Shown: positions 22,682 to 34,896, counted from the first letter of the stretch. The stretch: 64,000 nucleotides of DNA from Rhizobium oryzihabitans (GCF_010669145.1 NZ_CP048632.1:1922001-1986000), one strand, 5' to 3'. Notes: generated by a model from the sequence alone, not told the origin. Program-made: numbers and translations.

Positions 22682-24280
22682 TCAGAACAGGTCGCCCTGA
22701 TCACTCGGACCAGAGGAAGCCGGTTTTGCCGGCTTCTTTTTTTGAGTGGTGACAGCTTCCGTAGACGGTATGCCCTCTCCCGTCGTGATGGCGGAAACCC
22801 GGCCATCGGCAAACTCCATCGACACCACAGCGCCGGAAGCAATGGCGGCGGCGCGGGTCAATGGCCGGTTTTCCTCGTCGCGGATAACGGCATAGCCGCG
22901 TTTCAACACGTTCTTGTAGGACAGCGATTCCAAAACGCGATTATGCGCGGCAAGGCCCGAGCGGTTCTGCGCCATGCGATGCAGCACGGCCGTATCGGCC
23001 CGGCGCGTTGCGGTAACGACCCGCTCCTTCTGCCGCTCCAGCTGGCCGAGCAGGCGTGCGGGAAGCGAACGCAGCGAGGAATCGAAGGCATCAACGCGGC
23101 CTTTTCCCTGCAACAGACGACGTTCCACCAGAGTCTCGGCGCGGTGCATCCGCTCGGTAATGCGCTGCCTGTGGTGCTTGAGACCGTTCAGCAGGGTTTC
23201 GGGCCTCAGACCCGACGCAGAACGCTCGAAGGCGCGGCGCTTGTTGAGCGTCGTCATTTCAAGCCCGCGACCAAGGCCGCCTGCAGCCTCATCGAAGCGG
23301 CGACGCGGCAGGGCCAGAAGTTGGTCCAGTGAAGGCAGCGCCCGTACCAGTGCCCGCAGGCCCTGGCGGCGATTGTCCATCTGGCGCGAGACGGAGCCCG
23401 AAAGGCGTGCGGCAAGGCCGGAAAGCTGCGCTTCCAGCTCGGCACGAACCGGCACGGCCATTTCGGCAGCCCCAGTCGGTGTCGGCGCACGCACATCGGC
23501 GGCGTAGTCGATCAATGTCGTATCGGTTTCATGCCCCACGGCGGAAATCAGCGGGATTTCGCTTTCGGCAGCGGCGCGCACGACGATTTCGTCGTTGAAG
23601 CTCCAGAGATCCTCCAGACTGCCGCCACCACGCGCGACGATCAGCACATCGGGCCGCGCAATTTCCCCACCCGGCTGAAGCGCATTGAAACCGCGAATGG
23701 CGTTCGCCACTTCCTCGCCCGAGCCTTCACCCTGCACCTTGACCGGCCAGACGACGACGTGGACCGGAAAACGATCCGAAATGCGGTGCAGAATATCGCG
23801 AATGACCGCGCCCGTCGGCGAGGTAACGACACCGATGACATGCGGCATGAAGGGCAGACGGCGCTTGCGTTCCGGATCGAACAGTCCCTCCGCCGCCAGA
23901 CGTCTGCGGCGATCTTCGAGTAGCGCCATCAGCGCCCCGGCGCCGGCCGGCTCCAGGCTTTCGATGACGATCTGATATTTCGACGAGCCGGGAAAGGTGG
24001 TGACCTTACCGGTGGCGATGACTTCCATGCCCTCTTCCGGGCGGAACTTCAGCCGCGAGAACGTGCCTTTCCAGATCACCGCATCGATGCGGGCGCGATC
24101 GTCCTTCAGCGAGAAATAGGCGTGTCCCGATGAGTGGGGACCGCGATAACCGGAAATCTCGCCACGCACCCGCACCTGATCGAAAGCCGTTTCCACCGTT
24201 CGCTTGATGGAACCCGACAGTTCGGACACCGAGAACTCGGCAAGATTGCTCAATGCGGCATGGGAGAAGATATCGCTCAT
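22682..24280 (-). CDS. xseA: Exodeoxyribonuclease VII large subunit
   Basis: The 532-residue protein has an OB-fold domain first (about 12-115: [26 protein letters not shown]), the catalytic Exonuc_VII_L region ([17 protein letters not shown] near 210-226 and [17 protein letters not shown] near 243-259), and a long coiled-coil segment. With XseB it degrades single-stranded DNA in repair. The last residues GDLF after Q form a QxxLF clamp-binding-like end. The codons for the K-rich tail also form the terminator of the convergent gene at 22681. XseB is not in the window. Confidence 0.96.
   Translation of the reverse strand: MSDIFSHAALSNLAEFSVSELSGSIKRTVETAFDQVRVRGEISGYRGPHSSGHAYFSLKDDRARIDAVIWKGTFSRLKFRPEEGMEVIATGKVTTFPGSSKYQIVIESLEPAGAGALMALLEDRRRRLAAEGLFDPERKRRLPFMPHVIGVVTSPTGAVIRDILHRISDRFPVHVVVWPVKVQGEGSGEEVANAIRGFNALQPGGEIARPDVLIVARGGGSLEDLWSFNDEIVVRAAAESEIPLISAVGHETDTTLIDYAADVRAPTPTGAAEMAVPVRAELEAQLSGLAARLSGSVSRQMDNRRQGLRALVRALPSLDQLLALPRRRFDEAAGGLGRGLEMTTLNKRRAFERSASGLRPETLLNGLKHHRQRITERMHRAETLVERRLLQGKGRVDAFDSSLRSLPARLLGQLERQKERVVTATRRADTAVLHRMAQNRSGLAAHNRVLESLSYKNVLKRGYAVIRDEENRPLTRAAAIASGAVVSMEFADGRVSAITTGEGIPSTEAVTTQKKKPAKPASSGPSDQGDLF
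22716..22743 (+). terminator. Terminator of the enolase-superfamily gene, inside xseA
   Basis: GAAGCCGG and CCGGCTTC form an 8-bp stem around TTTTG, followed by seven T residues. It stands 35 bp after the stop of the + strand gene but within the coding 3' end of xseA, encoding its lysine-rich tail. Confidence 0.85.
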
Positions 24281-24469
24281 GGCTGTTTGTAACCAAAACC
24301 CGTCGATTCGGAAATGCCGGTACCGGCCTGCCCCATTTTAACGGCGATGAAACCATATCCTCAACTAACGAGTTAGGAAAATAGGGAACGGAGGAGAAAA
24401 CAAGGGTTCGTTAGGGAAGAAGACGTTAGGTCTTGTCCCAAGCCCGGCAACCAAAGAGGAGGCGGCATC

Positions 24470-24712
24470 ATGATTTTTCTTACCGCCACAGTGCTCGGCG
24501 TAACCGCAGTTGCGTTGCGTTCGGTCTTCAGCATCATCTTCATCTGCATGATGATTATTGGCGCCTATGGTGTCGCAATGATGATTTCTTCCACGGCCGT
24601 ACCTCTGACGTCGCTTCTGCTGGCCCTTGCCGGATACAATTTCGGCGTCGTGGGTGTTGTTATCAGCCTTCTGGTGCTGCAGCGCCCCCGCTCCACTCAG
24701 CCGACGCTTTAA
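24470..24712 (+). CDS. Small hydrophobic membrane protein, 80 residues, unknown
   Basis: The product is almost entirely apolar, with three likely membrane helices (about 3-18, 20-40 and 46-70). A strong ribosome site GAGGAGG lies 8 bases before the ATG. I do not recognise a family. The next gene begins 12 bp downstream, also encoding a membrane protein, so the two probably work together. The 189 bp between xseA and this gene show no other feature. Confidence 0.65.
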   Translation: MIFLTATVLGVTAVALRSVFSIIFICMMIIGAYGVAMMISSTAVPLTSLLLALAGYNFGVVGVVISLLVLQRPRSTQPTL

Positions 24713-24724
24713 CAGCTGGCCGCC

Positions 24725-25096
24725 TTGAGGCTTTCCCACTTTGCGCTGACCGAGACTTACGGACTGGCCGTTGACCTTGCCGTCACCTCTCTGCTGATTT
24801 TTTACATCGATATCGACCCGCTTGCCGCCCGGCTGCCCGGCGCTGCGGCGGGGCTCGCGGCGAGCTGGCAGATGAACCGGTCGAAGGGCGATCAATCCGG
24901 CAAGGTGAGCGGATTTCTGACGAATACCGTCACACTCACGTCCCGCATCGTCAGCGTCGGGCTTTTCGCACTGCTGCAATGGCGCAACCCGCTGGTACAG
25001 CCACTCTTCCCGCTTGCCTTTTCGGCGCTCGCAGCATTGGTGCTGGCACTTTACGGGTACAGGCGGCTGCAGAAGCAGCGTGTGGAAAGCGACTAA
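24725..25096 (+). CDS. GtrA-like four-helix membrane protein
   Basis: The 123-residue frame starts at a TTG 12 bp after the previous stop; no ATG suits better. It has four predicted helices, and the segment [12 protein letters not shown] after helix two resembles the WxxNRxxTF motif of GtrA-like proteins, which flip polyprenyl-linked sugars or assist polysaccharide export. This resemblance is weak, so GtrA is a suggestion. The gene overlaps the end of the convergent oxidoreductase gene by 4 bp. Confidence 0.55.
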   Translation: MRLSHFALTETYGLAVDLAVTSLLIFYIDIDPLAARLPGAAAGLAASWQMNRSKGDQSGKVSGFLTNTVTLTSRIVSVGLFALLQWRNPLVQPLFPLAFSALAALVLALYGYRRLQKQRVESD

Positions 25097-26075
25097 ACCG
25101 TTTCCCAGCCATCCTTCTCGCCCGCCCTGTAGATGGCGTCGATAAAAAGCTGGTTCTTCCGCGAGTTTTCCAGCGTGACCACTTCGCCTTCGCCCTTCGC
25201 CGCGCGGGCGAAAGCCTCCGCTTGCAGCTTATATTGGCGGCTGTCCTGAAACCGGAAGATCTGCGACTGGTTATGGGCCTGATTGGTCAATTCGATCTCT
25301 TCCGCACCCCAGCGATTGGCGTTGAAGGGCGATTTGACCTCGATGTACCCGTCAGTGCCGTGGAAAACCATCAACTGGCGGGCGGCAAGCTGGGTCGCCA
25401 GATAGAAGCTCAGTTCGAAACCACCGAAATCGGCCCTGACGCTGGAATAGATATCCGTGCCGAAATCCTTGTCGCGCTCGACGCTCGCCTGGACGCGCTT
25501 CGGCTCGGCACCCGTGACAAAACGGGTGACGATGGTCGGGTAAACGCCAATATCCGGCAAGGCCCCGCCGCCCAGTTCGGGAATATTGCGCATATTGCCG
25601 GGATCGCGATTGAAGTAGCTGAAAGCGCCTTGGACGTGTTTCAGCGTTCCGATCGCGCCCGAGGCCAGCAATTCCTTCACCTTGGCCCAGACCGGGGAGT
25701 AGGTGACCATGAAGGCTTCCGATATGACAACGCCGTTGCGATCCCGCGCGGCGATGAGGGCGTCGATCTCCTCGGCCTTCAGGGCAATCGGCTTTTCACA
25801 GAGAACATGCTTGCCGGCATCGGCCGCCTTGATCGTCCATTCCACATGTTGCGCGGTGGGAAGCGGAATATAGACGGCATCGATCACATCCGATGCCAGC
25901 ATCTCCTCATAGGAGCCGAAGGCATGGGGGCTGAAAAACGGTCGGCAACCGCACGGGCCTTGGCGTGATCGCGACTGGCGACGGCCGTGACCACGCAGTT
26001 CTTCGCATCCTGTATCGCCGGGATGACCTGATCCTGAGCGATTTTCGCCGTTGAAACTATTCCGAAGCGCAGCAT
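25093..26075 (-). CDS. Gfo/Idh/MocA-family oxidoreductase, one-base frameshift
   Basis: With one base restored in the run of five at 25926-25930 the gene encodes 327 residues from the ATG at 26075 (GGGAGAACGGG upstream). The N-terminal Rossmann fold reads [21 protein letters not shown], and after the repaired join comes [25 protein letters not shown], then the family motif [10 protein letters not shown] with the catalytic-site lysine. These NAD(P)-dependent enzymes oxidise sugars, inositols or related alcohols; the substrate is not evident. As assembled, the N-terminal 60 residues and the rest are in different frames. It is divergent from the isochorismatase-family gene. Confidence 0.85.
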
Positions 26076-26257
26076 CCCGTTCTCCCACTCTGCAATGTCT
26101 GCGAAACTTATCATTGTCGGGCAGTCTGGCAAGCCACGCGAGACATGGCTGCAATAGTGGTGGCCGGATTTGTCCTGCCTTTGTCGGTTTGCCTGCTTTT
26201 CCCCCATCTGTATTGGGTGAATTATGCTATGCATGAACCCAATGGAGAACCAACAAA

Positions 26258-26818
26258 ATGTCCTCTTCTCAGACAGCTCTTCTTGTCATCGATGTTCAGG
26301 AATCCTTCCGGCATGCGCCCTATTTCGAAGAAAGCGGACTGGCTGCCTATCTGGAAAAGCAGCAGGCACTGATCGACGGCGCCAAGGCGGCGGGAATTCC
26401 CGTCGTGCAGATCTTCCACGTGGATGGCGACCGGGCCTTCGCAAAGGAAAGCGGTTACATCCGCGCGCTGGAGGGTGTGCGAATTAGCCCTGATGTCACT
26501 TTTCACAAGAGCCGCCATTCCGCTTTCGCCGGCACCGGCCTCGAAATCTGGCTGACGCAGAAGGGCATCAACCGGCTGATCGTCTCCGGCATCCGCACCG
26601 AACAATGCTGCGAAACCACCACCCGGCACGCTTCGGACCTCGGCTACAGCGTCGATTACGTTACCGAGGCGACGCTCACCTTTCCGATGACGCATGCTTC
26701 CGGCACCTTATTCAGCCCGGACGATATCCGTAAACGGACAGAACTGGTGCTCGCCGGCCGCTTCGCCCGGATCACGACCGTCGATGGAGCGCTGGCAGGC
26801 GTGAAAGAGGCGGCCTGA
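26258..26818 (+). CDS. Isochorismatase-family cysteine hydrolase
   Basis: This 186-residue protein has the catalytic triad of the family: Asp in VIDVQESF (about 11), Lys in [10 protein letters not shown] (about 83) and Cys in [11 protein letters not shown] (about 117). Members hydrolyse isochorismate, nicotinamide or N-carbamoyl compounds; the sequence alone does not distinguish them. The stop overlaps the start of the downstream GlxA-like regulator (TGATG), so the two are coupled and the regulator probably controls this enzyme. The ribosome site is weak (GGAG about 12 bases upstream). Confidence 0.88.
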   Translation: MSSSQTALLVIDVQESFRHAPYFEESGLAAYLEKQQALIDGAKAAGIPVVQIFHVDGDRAFAKESGYIRALEGVRISPDVTFHKSRHSAFAGTGLEIWLTQKGINRLIVSGIRTEQCCETTTRHASDLGYSVDYVTEATLTFPMTHASGTLFSPDDIRKRTELVLAGRFARITTVDGALAGVKEAA

Positions 26819-27800
26819 TGGAGAAAGGCGGCACACGCATCATCCCGTTTTATACGCTTGTGCCGCCGCATGCGCTGCTGCTGGACATTGCCGGTCCGCT
26901 GGAAGTGATCCGTTATGCCAACGGGGAACAGAAGAATATCCATTTCGACTGCCGCTACGTCGCCGCGCATGATCAACAGCAATCCTCCATAGGCCTTGGG
27001 CTTTGCGGGTTGGAAAGCCTTCCCGAGAGCCTGCCGGAAAATGCGTTCCTGCTGATTTCCGGCAGCACTTCGCGCTTCGACAACGAGCCGGAGACACGCC
27101 GCGAGCGGCAAGGGCTGGCGGCATGGTTGCGTCGCACGGTGCGCGCCGACACCACGGTCGTCTCCATTTGCTCCGGCGCGTTGCTGGCTGGCGAGGCCGG
27201 GCTTTTCGACGGGCGGAACTGTACGACGCATGCCGATTGCGTCGAAGCGCTGCGCCGCATCGCGCCCCTCTCCCAGGTGGCCGAAAACCGCCTTTTCGTC
27301 GAGGATGGCAACCGCTTTTCAAGTGCCGGTATTTCCACCGGCATCGACCTCATGCTGCATGTGGTTTCCCGGCTGACATCCCCGGCGGTCGCGGCGCGCA
27401 TTGCCAAAACAATGGTCGTTTATCTCAGGCGCAGCGGCAATGATCCGCAAATCTCCCCTGGCTTACCGGCCGCAACCACATTCACCCCGCCATTCACCGG
27501 GTTCAGGACCGGGTGATGGCCGAGCCGGCTCGAGACTGGTCGCTGGAACGGCTGGCTGGTATCGCCGCACTCAGCGAAAGGCATCTCTCCCGCCTGTTTC
27601 GCGAGCATACCGGCATCAGCGTCATCGACTACGTCAACCTGATGCGGGTCAATCTTGCGCGCGACATTCTTGCCAACAGCCGTCTCGATATGGAAGCAAT
27701 CGCCGAGAGGGCGGGCTTTGCCTCCGCTCGGCATTTGCGGCGCGTGTGGCAACAGCATAATCGCCTTCCGCCCAGCCACTATCGCGGCTTTCAGGCCTGA
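26818..27800 (+). CDS. GlxA-like AraC-family regulator with DJ-1/PfpI domain, one-base frameshift
   Basis: Restoring one C in the run at 27455-27458 joins two frames into 327 residues. Residues 10-200 are a DJ-1/PfpI-like domain (TTVVSICSGALLAGEAGLFDGRNCTTH holds the nucleophile-elbow cysteine), and residues 225-327 an AraC double helix-turn-helix (WSLERLAGIAALSERHLSRLFREHTGI and AIAERAGFASARHLRRVWQQ). Across the join the restored text reads SPWLTGRNHIHPAI, as expected for this family. It is translationally coupled to the isochorismatase-like gene and probably activates it in response to a small metabolite. Confidence 0.85.
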
Positions 27801-27910
27801 CCTCGCCAGCTTTCGCCCGTTGCCTGATGAATGCCATCAAAGGAATTGAATGGTTATGCGGATGAGCAGTTGCTAACCTTGCCACAACGACAGCAACAGG
27901 AGCATTCCCC

Positions 27911-28861
27911 GTGGAAAAACGAAGCCTTGGCCGCACCGGCCTCTCCATCGCCCCCATCGTCTTCGGCGGCAACGTGTTCGGCTGGACAGCGGACGAAAAG
28001 ACTTCCTTTGCCCTGCTCGATGCCTTTTTCGATGCCGGGTTCAACGCCATCGACACGGCAGACGTTTATTCCGCCTGGGTGGACGGGCATGAGGGCGGCG
28101 AGTCCGAGGCCATCATCGGCAAATGGCTGAAACAGTCGAGCGTCAAGCGCGAAGATGCGGTGATCGTCACCAAGGTCGGCTTTGACAATCGCGGCCAGAA
28201 GACCGGCCTCAGCGCCAAATGGATCGCAGAAGCTGTCGAGGCCTCGCTGAAGCGGCTGCAAACCGACTATATCGACCTTTATCTCGCCCATAAGCCGGAT
28301 GCGGACGTGCCGCTGGAGGAGACGCTTGCCGCCTTCGCAAAGCTGAAGGAACAGGGAAAAATCCGCGCCATCGGCTGCTCCAACTATTCGGCGAGCCAGC
28401 TTCAGGAAGCACTGGATACGGCTGCGAAAAACGATCTGCCCCGTTATGACGTGCTGCAGCCGGAATATAATCTCTACAACCGCGCGGATTTCGAAGGTCC
28501 GCTTGCCGATCTCTGCGTCGCCCAGGAAATTGGCGTCATCAATTATTACAGCCTCGCGGCCGGCTTCCTCACCGGGAAATATCGCGCCAAGGCCGATACG
28601 GAAGGTGTGGCCCGCAGCTACCGCGTGGGTGAATATGTCAATACGCGCGGCCTTGCCGTTCTGGGCGCCATGGATGCGGTTGCCGTGGAAACCGGGGCCA
28701 AGCTTGCCGATATCGCGCTCGCTTGGCTGCTGCGGAAGAAGGCCGTGACGGCGCCGATCGCCAGCGCCACCAGCCTGTCGCAACTCGAAAGCTTCAACCG
28801 CGCCGTCGATCTGAAGCTGACGGATGAGATGATGACGCTGCTCGACAAGGCGGGCGCGTAA
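27911..28861 (+). CDS. Aldo/keto reductase
   Basis: The 316-residue protein begins at GTG with AGGAG nine bases upstream. The AKR tetrad is visible: Asp in IDTADVYSAW with its Tyr, Lys in DAVIVTKVGF, and His in DLYLAHKPDADVP. The C-terminal ALAWLLRKKAVTAPIASATSLSQLES is the cofactor-binding end. It is an NADPH-dependent reductase of unassigned carbonyl substrate. The acetyltransferase gene starts 1 bp after its stop, forming a two-gene unit. Confidence 0.92.
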   Translation: MEKRSLGRTGLSIAPIVFGGNVFGWTADEKTSFALLDAFFDAGFNAIDTADVYSAWVDGHEGGESEAIIGKWLKQSSVKREDAVIVTKVGFDNRGQKTGLSAKWIAEAVEASLKRLQTDYIDLYLAHKPDADVPLEETLAAFAKLKEQGKIRAIGCSNYSASQLQEALDTAAKNDLPRYDVLQPEYNLYNRADFEGPLADLCVAQEIGVINYYSLAAGFLTGKYRAKADTEGVARSYRVGEYVNTRGLAVLGAMDAVAVETGAKLADIALAWLLRKKAVTAPIASATSLSQLESFNRAVDLKLTDEMMTLLDKAGA

Positions 28862-28862
28862 C

Positions 28863-29306
28863 ATGGATCTTGCAATTCGCGATGCGCAGCCGGCTGACCG
28901 GCCGGAATGGCTGCGCCTGTGGAATGACTATCTCGCCTTCTATGAGGTGCAGCTTGCCGAGGAGGTGACGGACCATACGTGGGCACGTATCCTCGATCCG
29001 GCGTCACGCGTTTCCATGCGCGTTGCTCTTCTCGGCGACAGGATGGCGGGCTTCGCCATCCATCATTATCACGACTCCACCTGGGTGAAGACGCCCGACT
29101 GCTACCTTGAGGACCTGTTCGTGGACGGCGCGATCCGCGGCAAGGGAACGGGCCGCGCGTTGATGGACGACCTCATCGCCATCTGCGCTGAAAAAGGCTG
29201 GTCACGGCTCTACTGGAACACGGACGAAAGCAACCACCGCGCCCAGAAGCTCTACGACAGCTACGTGAAAAGCGATGGTCACATCCGCTATCGCATCAAA
29301 TTCTGA
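28863..29306 (+). CDS. GNAT-family N-acetyltransferase
   Basis: A 147-residue GNAT protein: the acetyl-CoA binding loop lies in YLEDLFVDGAIRGKGTGRALMDDLI (about 80-105) and the fourth motif in LYWNTDESNHRAQKLYDSYV. The substrate is not predictable. The start is 1 bp after the aldo/keto reductase stop, so translation is probably coupled. It is convergent with the LysR gene with adjoining stop codons. Confidence 0.9.
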   Translation: MDLAIRDAQPADRPEWLRLWNDYLAFYEVQLAEEVTDHTWARILDPASRVSMRVALLGDRMAGFAIHHYHDSTWVKTPDCYLEDLFVDGAIRGKGTGRALMDDLIAICAEKGWSRLYWNTDESNHRAQKLYDSYVKSDGHIRYRIKF

Positions 29307-30197
29307 TCACCCCCTGAAGCGGAAGAAATCCACGAAAGCCCTCAGCGCCGGCCTCATCTGCCGGCGCGAGGGATAATAGATGTAAAAACCGTCAAACGGC
29401 GCGCACCAGTCCTCCAGCACACGGACAAGCCTGCCCTCCCTGATGTCATCCTCGACACGCTGCTCGAAAACGAAGGCAAGCCCTGCCCCGTCGATGGCCG
29501 CCCGGCGAATGAGGCTCTGGTCCGACAGGATCAGCGGCCCCTGCACATCCACCACCAGTGGCTTGCCGTTCTTCTCCAGTTCCCAGCGATAGATAAGGCC
29601 GCTGGCGAAACGCCGGCGAATGCAGCGATGCCGGATGAGATCCCTTGGGTCCTCCGGCGGTGGATTCTCTGCGAAATAGGAGGGCGCGCCAACAATCGCG
29701 CCGCGCCATGCACCGCTGGCTTTCACCGCAATCATATCCGCATCGAGATGCTCCCCGAGCCGCAGGCCCGCATCGAAACCTTTCGCGACGATATCTTCGA
29801 AGCGATCATCCGTGGAGATTTCGAGTGAAATATCGGGATAGAGCCGCAGGAACTCGCCCAGCCGGGGCACGATGAGGTCCTCGGCGGCAAGCCGTGGCAG
29901 GGTGATACGCAAGGGGCCAGCGGGCCTTCCGCCATGCTCGGCAAGTGTCTCGATGACCGTGTCGATATCCGCAAGTGCCGGTCCCAGTGTTTCGAGAAGC
30001 CGCCTTCCCTCCTCTGTCGGCGAAACGCTGCGGGTGGTACGATGAAGCAGACGCAGGCCAAGGCTTGCCTCAAGCGACGATACCGCATGGCTGACGGCGG
30101 AGGGTGCGATGGCCAGTTCCGCCGCAGCCTTGCGGAAGCTGCGGCCTTCGGCAACGGCGGCGAGAACGGCCAGCTGGGAGAGTTGCACACGGTTCAT
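29307..30197 (-). CDS. LysR-family transcriptional regulator
   Basis: The 296-residue protein has the N-terminal LysR helix-turn-helix (about 1-60: LSQLAVLAAVAEGRSFRKAAAELAIAPSAVSHAVSSLEASLGLRLLHRTTRSVSPTEEG) and the periplasmic-binding-like effector domain after residue 90. It is divergent from the aldo/keto reductase gene at 30314 and likely controls it. An inverted repeat TTGTTCTA-N5-TAGAACAA begins at the LysR start codon itself (30197-30217), the usual position for an autoregulatory LysR box. Confidence 0.94.
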   Translation of the reverse strand: MNRVQLSQLAVLAAVAEGRSFRKAAAELAIAPSAVSHAVSSLEASLGLRLLHRTTRSVSPTEEGRRLLETLGPALADIDTVIETLAEHGGRPAGPLRITLPRLAAEDLIVPRLGEFLRLYPDISLEISTDDRFEDIVAKGFDAGLRLGEHLDADMIAVKASGAWRGAIVGAPSYFAENPPPEDPRDLIRHRCIRRRFASGLIYRWELEKNGKPLVVDVQGPLILSDQSLIRRAAIDGAGLAFVFEQRVEDDIREGRLVRVLEDWCAPFDGFYIYYPSRRQMRPALRAFVDFFRFRG

Positions 30198-30217
30198 TGT
30201 TCTAAATGATAGAACAA
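30197..30217. promoter_or_regulatory. LysR-type inverted repeat between divergent genes
   Basis: Perfect 8-bp arms TTGTTCTA and TAGAACAA around a 5-base spacer, satisfying the T-N11-A pattern of LysR sites. It overlaps the LysR start codon and lies about 100 bp upstream of the divergent reductase gene. Confidence 0.65.
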
Positions 30218-30313
30218 CCCAAACGGATTTGCAGCGATTATTTTTGCCGCCATGAGACGCTATTTTCTCATCACGCCCTTAGCGATGGGCGGTTCCTTTG
30301 GAAGGACGAACAG

Positions 30314-31315
<1,002 letters not shown>

Positions 31316-31320
31316 AACAA

Positions 31321-31350
31321 AAAGCCGCGGCAGTTGCCGCGGCTTTTTTT
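31321..31350. terminator. Bidirectional terminator between aldo/keto reductase and pheT
   Basis: GCCGCGGCA/TGCCGCGGC forms a 9-bp stem with a 2-base loop, A-rich on the left and T7 on the right, so it can stop both converging transcripts. Confidence 0.93.
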
Positions 31351-31366
31351 ATTCCGTCATCCGTTT

Positions 31367-33789
31367 TCAGGCGCGCAGAACGCCGCCCGTCGATTTCTCG
31401 ACATTGCCAACGATCTTGGCGGTCAGCGCCTCAAAGTCCTCGTCCGTTAGCGTCTTGTCGACCGGCTGGATCTGAACCTCGATGGCGACGGACTTGCGGT
31501 TTTCGCCAAGCGATGCACCTTCGAAAACGTCAAAGACGTTGACACCGGTGATCAATTTGCGATCAGCGCTTGTTGCGGCCTTGATGATGGCGCCCGCTTC
31601 GACCGACTTGTCGACAACGAAGGCGAAGTCGCGCTTGACTGCCTGGAAAGGCGAGAGTTCAAGTGCGGGCTTGGTGCGGGTCGCCTTCTTCTTCGGCTCC
31701 GGCATGGCGTCGAGATAGATCTCGAAACCGCTATAGACACCGGAAACATCCAGCTCTGACAGCGTCTTCGGGTGGAATTCACCGAAATAACCGAGCACGA
31801 CCTTCGGACCCATCTTGATGGTGCCGGAGCGGCCGGGGTGATACCAGCCGGGACCGCCGGCTTCGATCTGCACATTGGCCATGGGCAGGCCGCAGGCTTC
31901 CAGCACCGCCAGCGCATCGGCCTTGGCGTCATAGACATCAACAGGCTTGCCACCGCCCTTGACAGTGTTGGACCACATGCGGCCGCTGCCTGCGAGCGAG
32001 GCCGTGCCACGGCGAACTCCGCCGGCCACACGGCGCTGGGTTTCCGGCGTATCACCCTCATAGGTGCCGGAGACCTCGAAGATCGCCACGTCGCCATGGC
32101 CCTTGTCGGCATTGCGCTGTGCTGCGGTCAGAAGGCCCGGCAGCAGCGAAGGACGCATGTCCGACATATCGGCTGCGATGGGGTTGGCCAGCTTCAGGGC
32201 GGGGAACCGCCGCCGAAAAGCTTCGCCTGGGCTTCCGGGATGAAGGACCACGTGACGGCTTCCAGCATGCCACGGCTTGCCAAGGCACGGCGCGCAGTTC
32301 GGGTGCGGATCTGCAGCGTCGTCAGAATGCGGCCGTTGACCGCGCCAAAGCTTTCCAGCGGTTCCGGCTTGATGTTGTCGACGCCATGGATGCGCATGAC
32401 TTCTTCGACCAGATCGGCCTTGCCATCAACATCCGGACGCCACGACGGCACGGTGACGGATACGCGTTCGCCCGTTCCCTCGACACCAAAACCGAGGCCT
32501 TTGAGAATTGTGAGGCTCTCTTCCGCCGAGACTTCCAGACCCGTCAGGCGCTTCACTTCCGCCAGCGGAAAATCAACGACCTTGGCTTGATGGCCCTTGT
32601 AACCGACAACCTTGGCTTCACCGGCAACGCCGCCGCACAGTTCCAGAACCAGTTCGGTGGTGCGTTCCAGACCCGGAACCATATATTCCGGATCGACGCC
32701 ACGCTCGAAACGATAACGCGCATCGGTGATGATGCCGAGTGAACGGCCGGTCTTGGCGATGTTGATCGGATCCCAGAGTGCGGACTCGATCAGCACGTCG
32801 ACGGTGTTTTCATCGCAGCCGGAATGTTCGCCACCCATGACGCCGCCGATGGATTCGAGGCCTTTCTCGTCGGCGATGACGACATTGTTCGGGCCGAGCT
32901 TATATTCACGCTGGTCGAGCGCGAGGATCGTCTCGCCCTCTTTTGCACGGCGAACCGTCAGATCGCCCTTGACCTTGGCGGCGTCGAAGACGTGCATCGG
33001 CCGGCCCTGATCAAAGGTCATGTAGTTGGTGATGTCGACAAGTGCATTGATGGGACGCAGGCCGATTGCCATCAGGCGCTGCTGCATCCATTTCGGGCTC
33101 GGGCCGTTCTTCACGCCACGCACGATGCGCAGTGAAAAGCCGGGGCAGAGCGCCGCATCGTCCAGTTCCAGCTTCACATCGACGGGCGTTGCGCCTTCCA
33201 CCTTGAAGGACGGCGCAGTCCTCGTCTTCAGCTTGCCGAGACCGGAAGCCGCAAGATCACGGGCAATGCCGTAGATCGAGGTGCAGTCCGGGCGGTTGGG
33301 CGTCAGATTGATCTCGATGACCGGATCGTCAAGCCCGGCATAGGTGGCAAAGGAGGTGCCGACCGGTGCATCCTGCGGCAGATCGATAATGCCATCGTGG
33401 TCGTCGGAAATGTTGAGCTCCTTTTCAGAGCACATCATGCCGTGGCTTTCGACACCGCGTATCTTGCCGACGGCCAGCGTCACATCGATGCCCGGAACAT
33501 ACATGCCGGGACGAGCGAGCGCACCGACGAGGCCGGCTCGCGCATTCGGCGCGCCGCAGACGATCTGAACCGGCTTACCGTCGCCGGCGTCCACCATCAG
33601 CACCTTGAGGCGGTCGGCCTCGGGATGTTTCTCGGCGGAAACGACCTTGGCGATGACGAAAGGCTTGTAGGCAGCCTTGTCGTCAACATCCTCGACCTCG
33701 AGACCGATCGCCGTCAACCGCTCGCAAATCTCGTCCAGCGTCGCATCCGTTTCGAGATGCTCCTTCAGCCAGGAAAGAGTGAATTTCAT
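31367..33789 (-). CDS. pheT: Phenylalanyl-tRNA synthetase beta subunit, one-base frameshift in assembly
   Basis: With one C restored in the minus-strand run at 32201-32204 the gene encodes 807 residues, the normal length, reading ...[32 protein letters not shown]... across the join. As given it is split into 531 and 294 codons. Domains in order: tRNA-binding OB fold (about 38-150), B3/B4 editing region (about 215-365), B5 (about 410-480), catalytic-like core, and C-terminal FDX-ACB anticodon domain (about 715-807). The enzyme is essential, so the break cannot be a stable mutation in a haploid genome without a second copy. It lies 24 bp downstream of pheS in the usual operon. Confidence 0.95.
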
Positions 33790-33813
33790 GTCTTTGCTCC
33801 TTGGCTAACCGGA

Positions 33814-34896
33814 TTAAACGCTCAAACCGCCGAACAGCGTCGGCATGTCGAGCGGGCGGAAGCCGTAATGGTTCATCCAGCGGACATCGGCGTTGAAGAA
33901 ATCCCGCAGGTCCGGCATGCCGTATTTCAGCATGGCGATGCGGTCGAGGCCCATGCCCCAGGCAAAGCCCTGATATTCGTCCGGGTCCAGCCCGCCGGCG
34001 CGCAGCACATTCGGGTGCACCATGCCGCAGCCGAGGATTTCCATCCAGTCGTTGCCTTCGCCGAACTTGACGATGGGGCCGGAACGGTCGCACTGGATAT
34101 CCACCTCGAAGCTCGGCTCCGTGAAGGGAAAGAAGGACGGGCGGAAGCGCATGACGACACTGTCGACCTCGAAGAAGGTCTTGCAGAATTCTTCCAGAAT
34201 CCAGCGCAGATTGCCGACATGCGCCTTCTTGTCGATGACAAGGCCTTCGACCTGATGGAACATCGGCGAATGGGTGGCGTCGGAATCCTGACGGTAGGTC
34301 TTGCCGGGAATGACGATGCGGATCGGCGGCTTCTGGCTTTCCATGGTGCGGATCTGCACCGGCGAGGTGTGGGTGCGCAGCACCTTGCGCTCGCCGTTTT
34401 CATCCGGCTGGAAGAAGAACGTGTCGTGCATCTCGCGGGCCGGATGGCCTTCGGGAAAATTCAGCGCCGTGAAGTTGTAGTAATCAGTTTCGATATCCGG
34501 ACCTTCGGCGATCGAGAAGCCCATATCCGCGAAGATCGCAGTGATCTCGTCGACGATCTGGCTGATGGGATGAATGCGGCCGCGCTCGGCCGGCGACTGG
34601 CGAACCGGCAGGCTGACATCCAGCGTTTCCGCCTTCAGGCGCGCGGCAATGGCGGCATCCTTCAGGCCGTTCTTGCGTTCGCCGATGAGGTCGGTGATTT
34701 CGGTCTTCAGCTGGTTGATGGCAGCGCCCCGGGTCTGGCGCTCTTCCGGCGTCATCGATCCCAGCGTCTTCAGAAGCTCTGAAACCGAGCCCTTCTTGCC
34801 AAGCGCGGAGACGCGCACGGCTTCGATAGCCGGCTCATCGGCAGCGGCGGCGATCTCCGACATCAGTTGCGATTTCAAGGTATCAAGTTCAGTCAT
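33814..34896 (-). CDS. pheS: Phenylalanyl-tRNA synthetase alpha subunit
   Basis: This 360-residue class II synthetase subunit has an N-terminal coiled coil (about 1-85) and the catalytic domain with motif 2 in [27 protein letters not shown] (about 195-221) and motif 3 in [19 protein letters not shown] (about 320-338). With PheT it forms the alpha2-beta2 enzyme charging tRNA-Phe. The start overlaps the end of the upstream kinase-like gene by 8 bp, so the three genes are probably co-transcribed. Confidence 0.97.
   Translation of the reverse strand: MTELDTLKSQLMSEIAAAADEPAIEAVRVSALGKKGSVSELLKTLGSMTPEERQTRGAAINQLKTEITDLIGERKNGLKDAAIAARLKAETLDVSLPVRQSPAERGRIHPISQIVDEITAIFADMGFSIAEGPDIETDYYNFTALNFPEGHPAREMHDTFFFQPDENGERKVLRTHTSPVQIRTMESQKPPIRIVIPGKTYRQDSDATHSPMFHQVEGLVIDKKAHVGNLRWILEEFCKTFFEVDSVVMRFRPSFFPFTEPSFEVDIQCDRSGPIVKFGEGNDWMEILGCGMVHPNVLRAGGLDPDEYQGFAWGMGLDRIAMLKYGMPDLRDFFNADVRWMNHYGFRPLDMPTLFGGLSV

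Noticed and set aside
31367..32251. Separate gene downstream of a truncated pheT
   Set aside because: It is the C-terminal part of PheT in a shifted frame.
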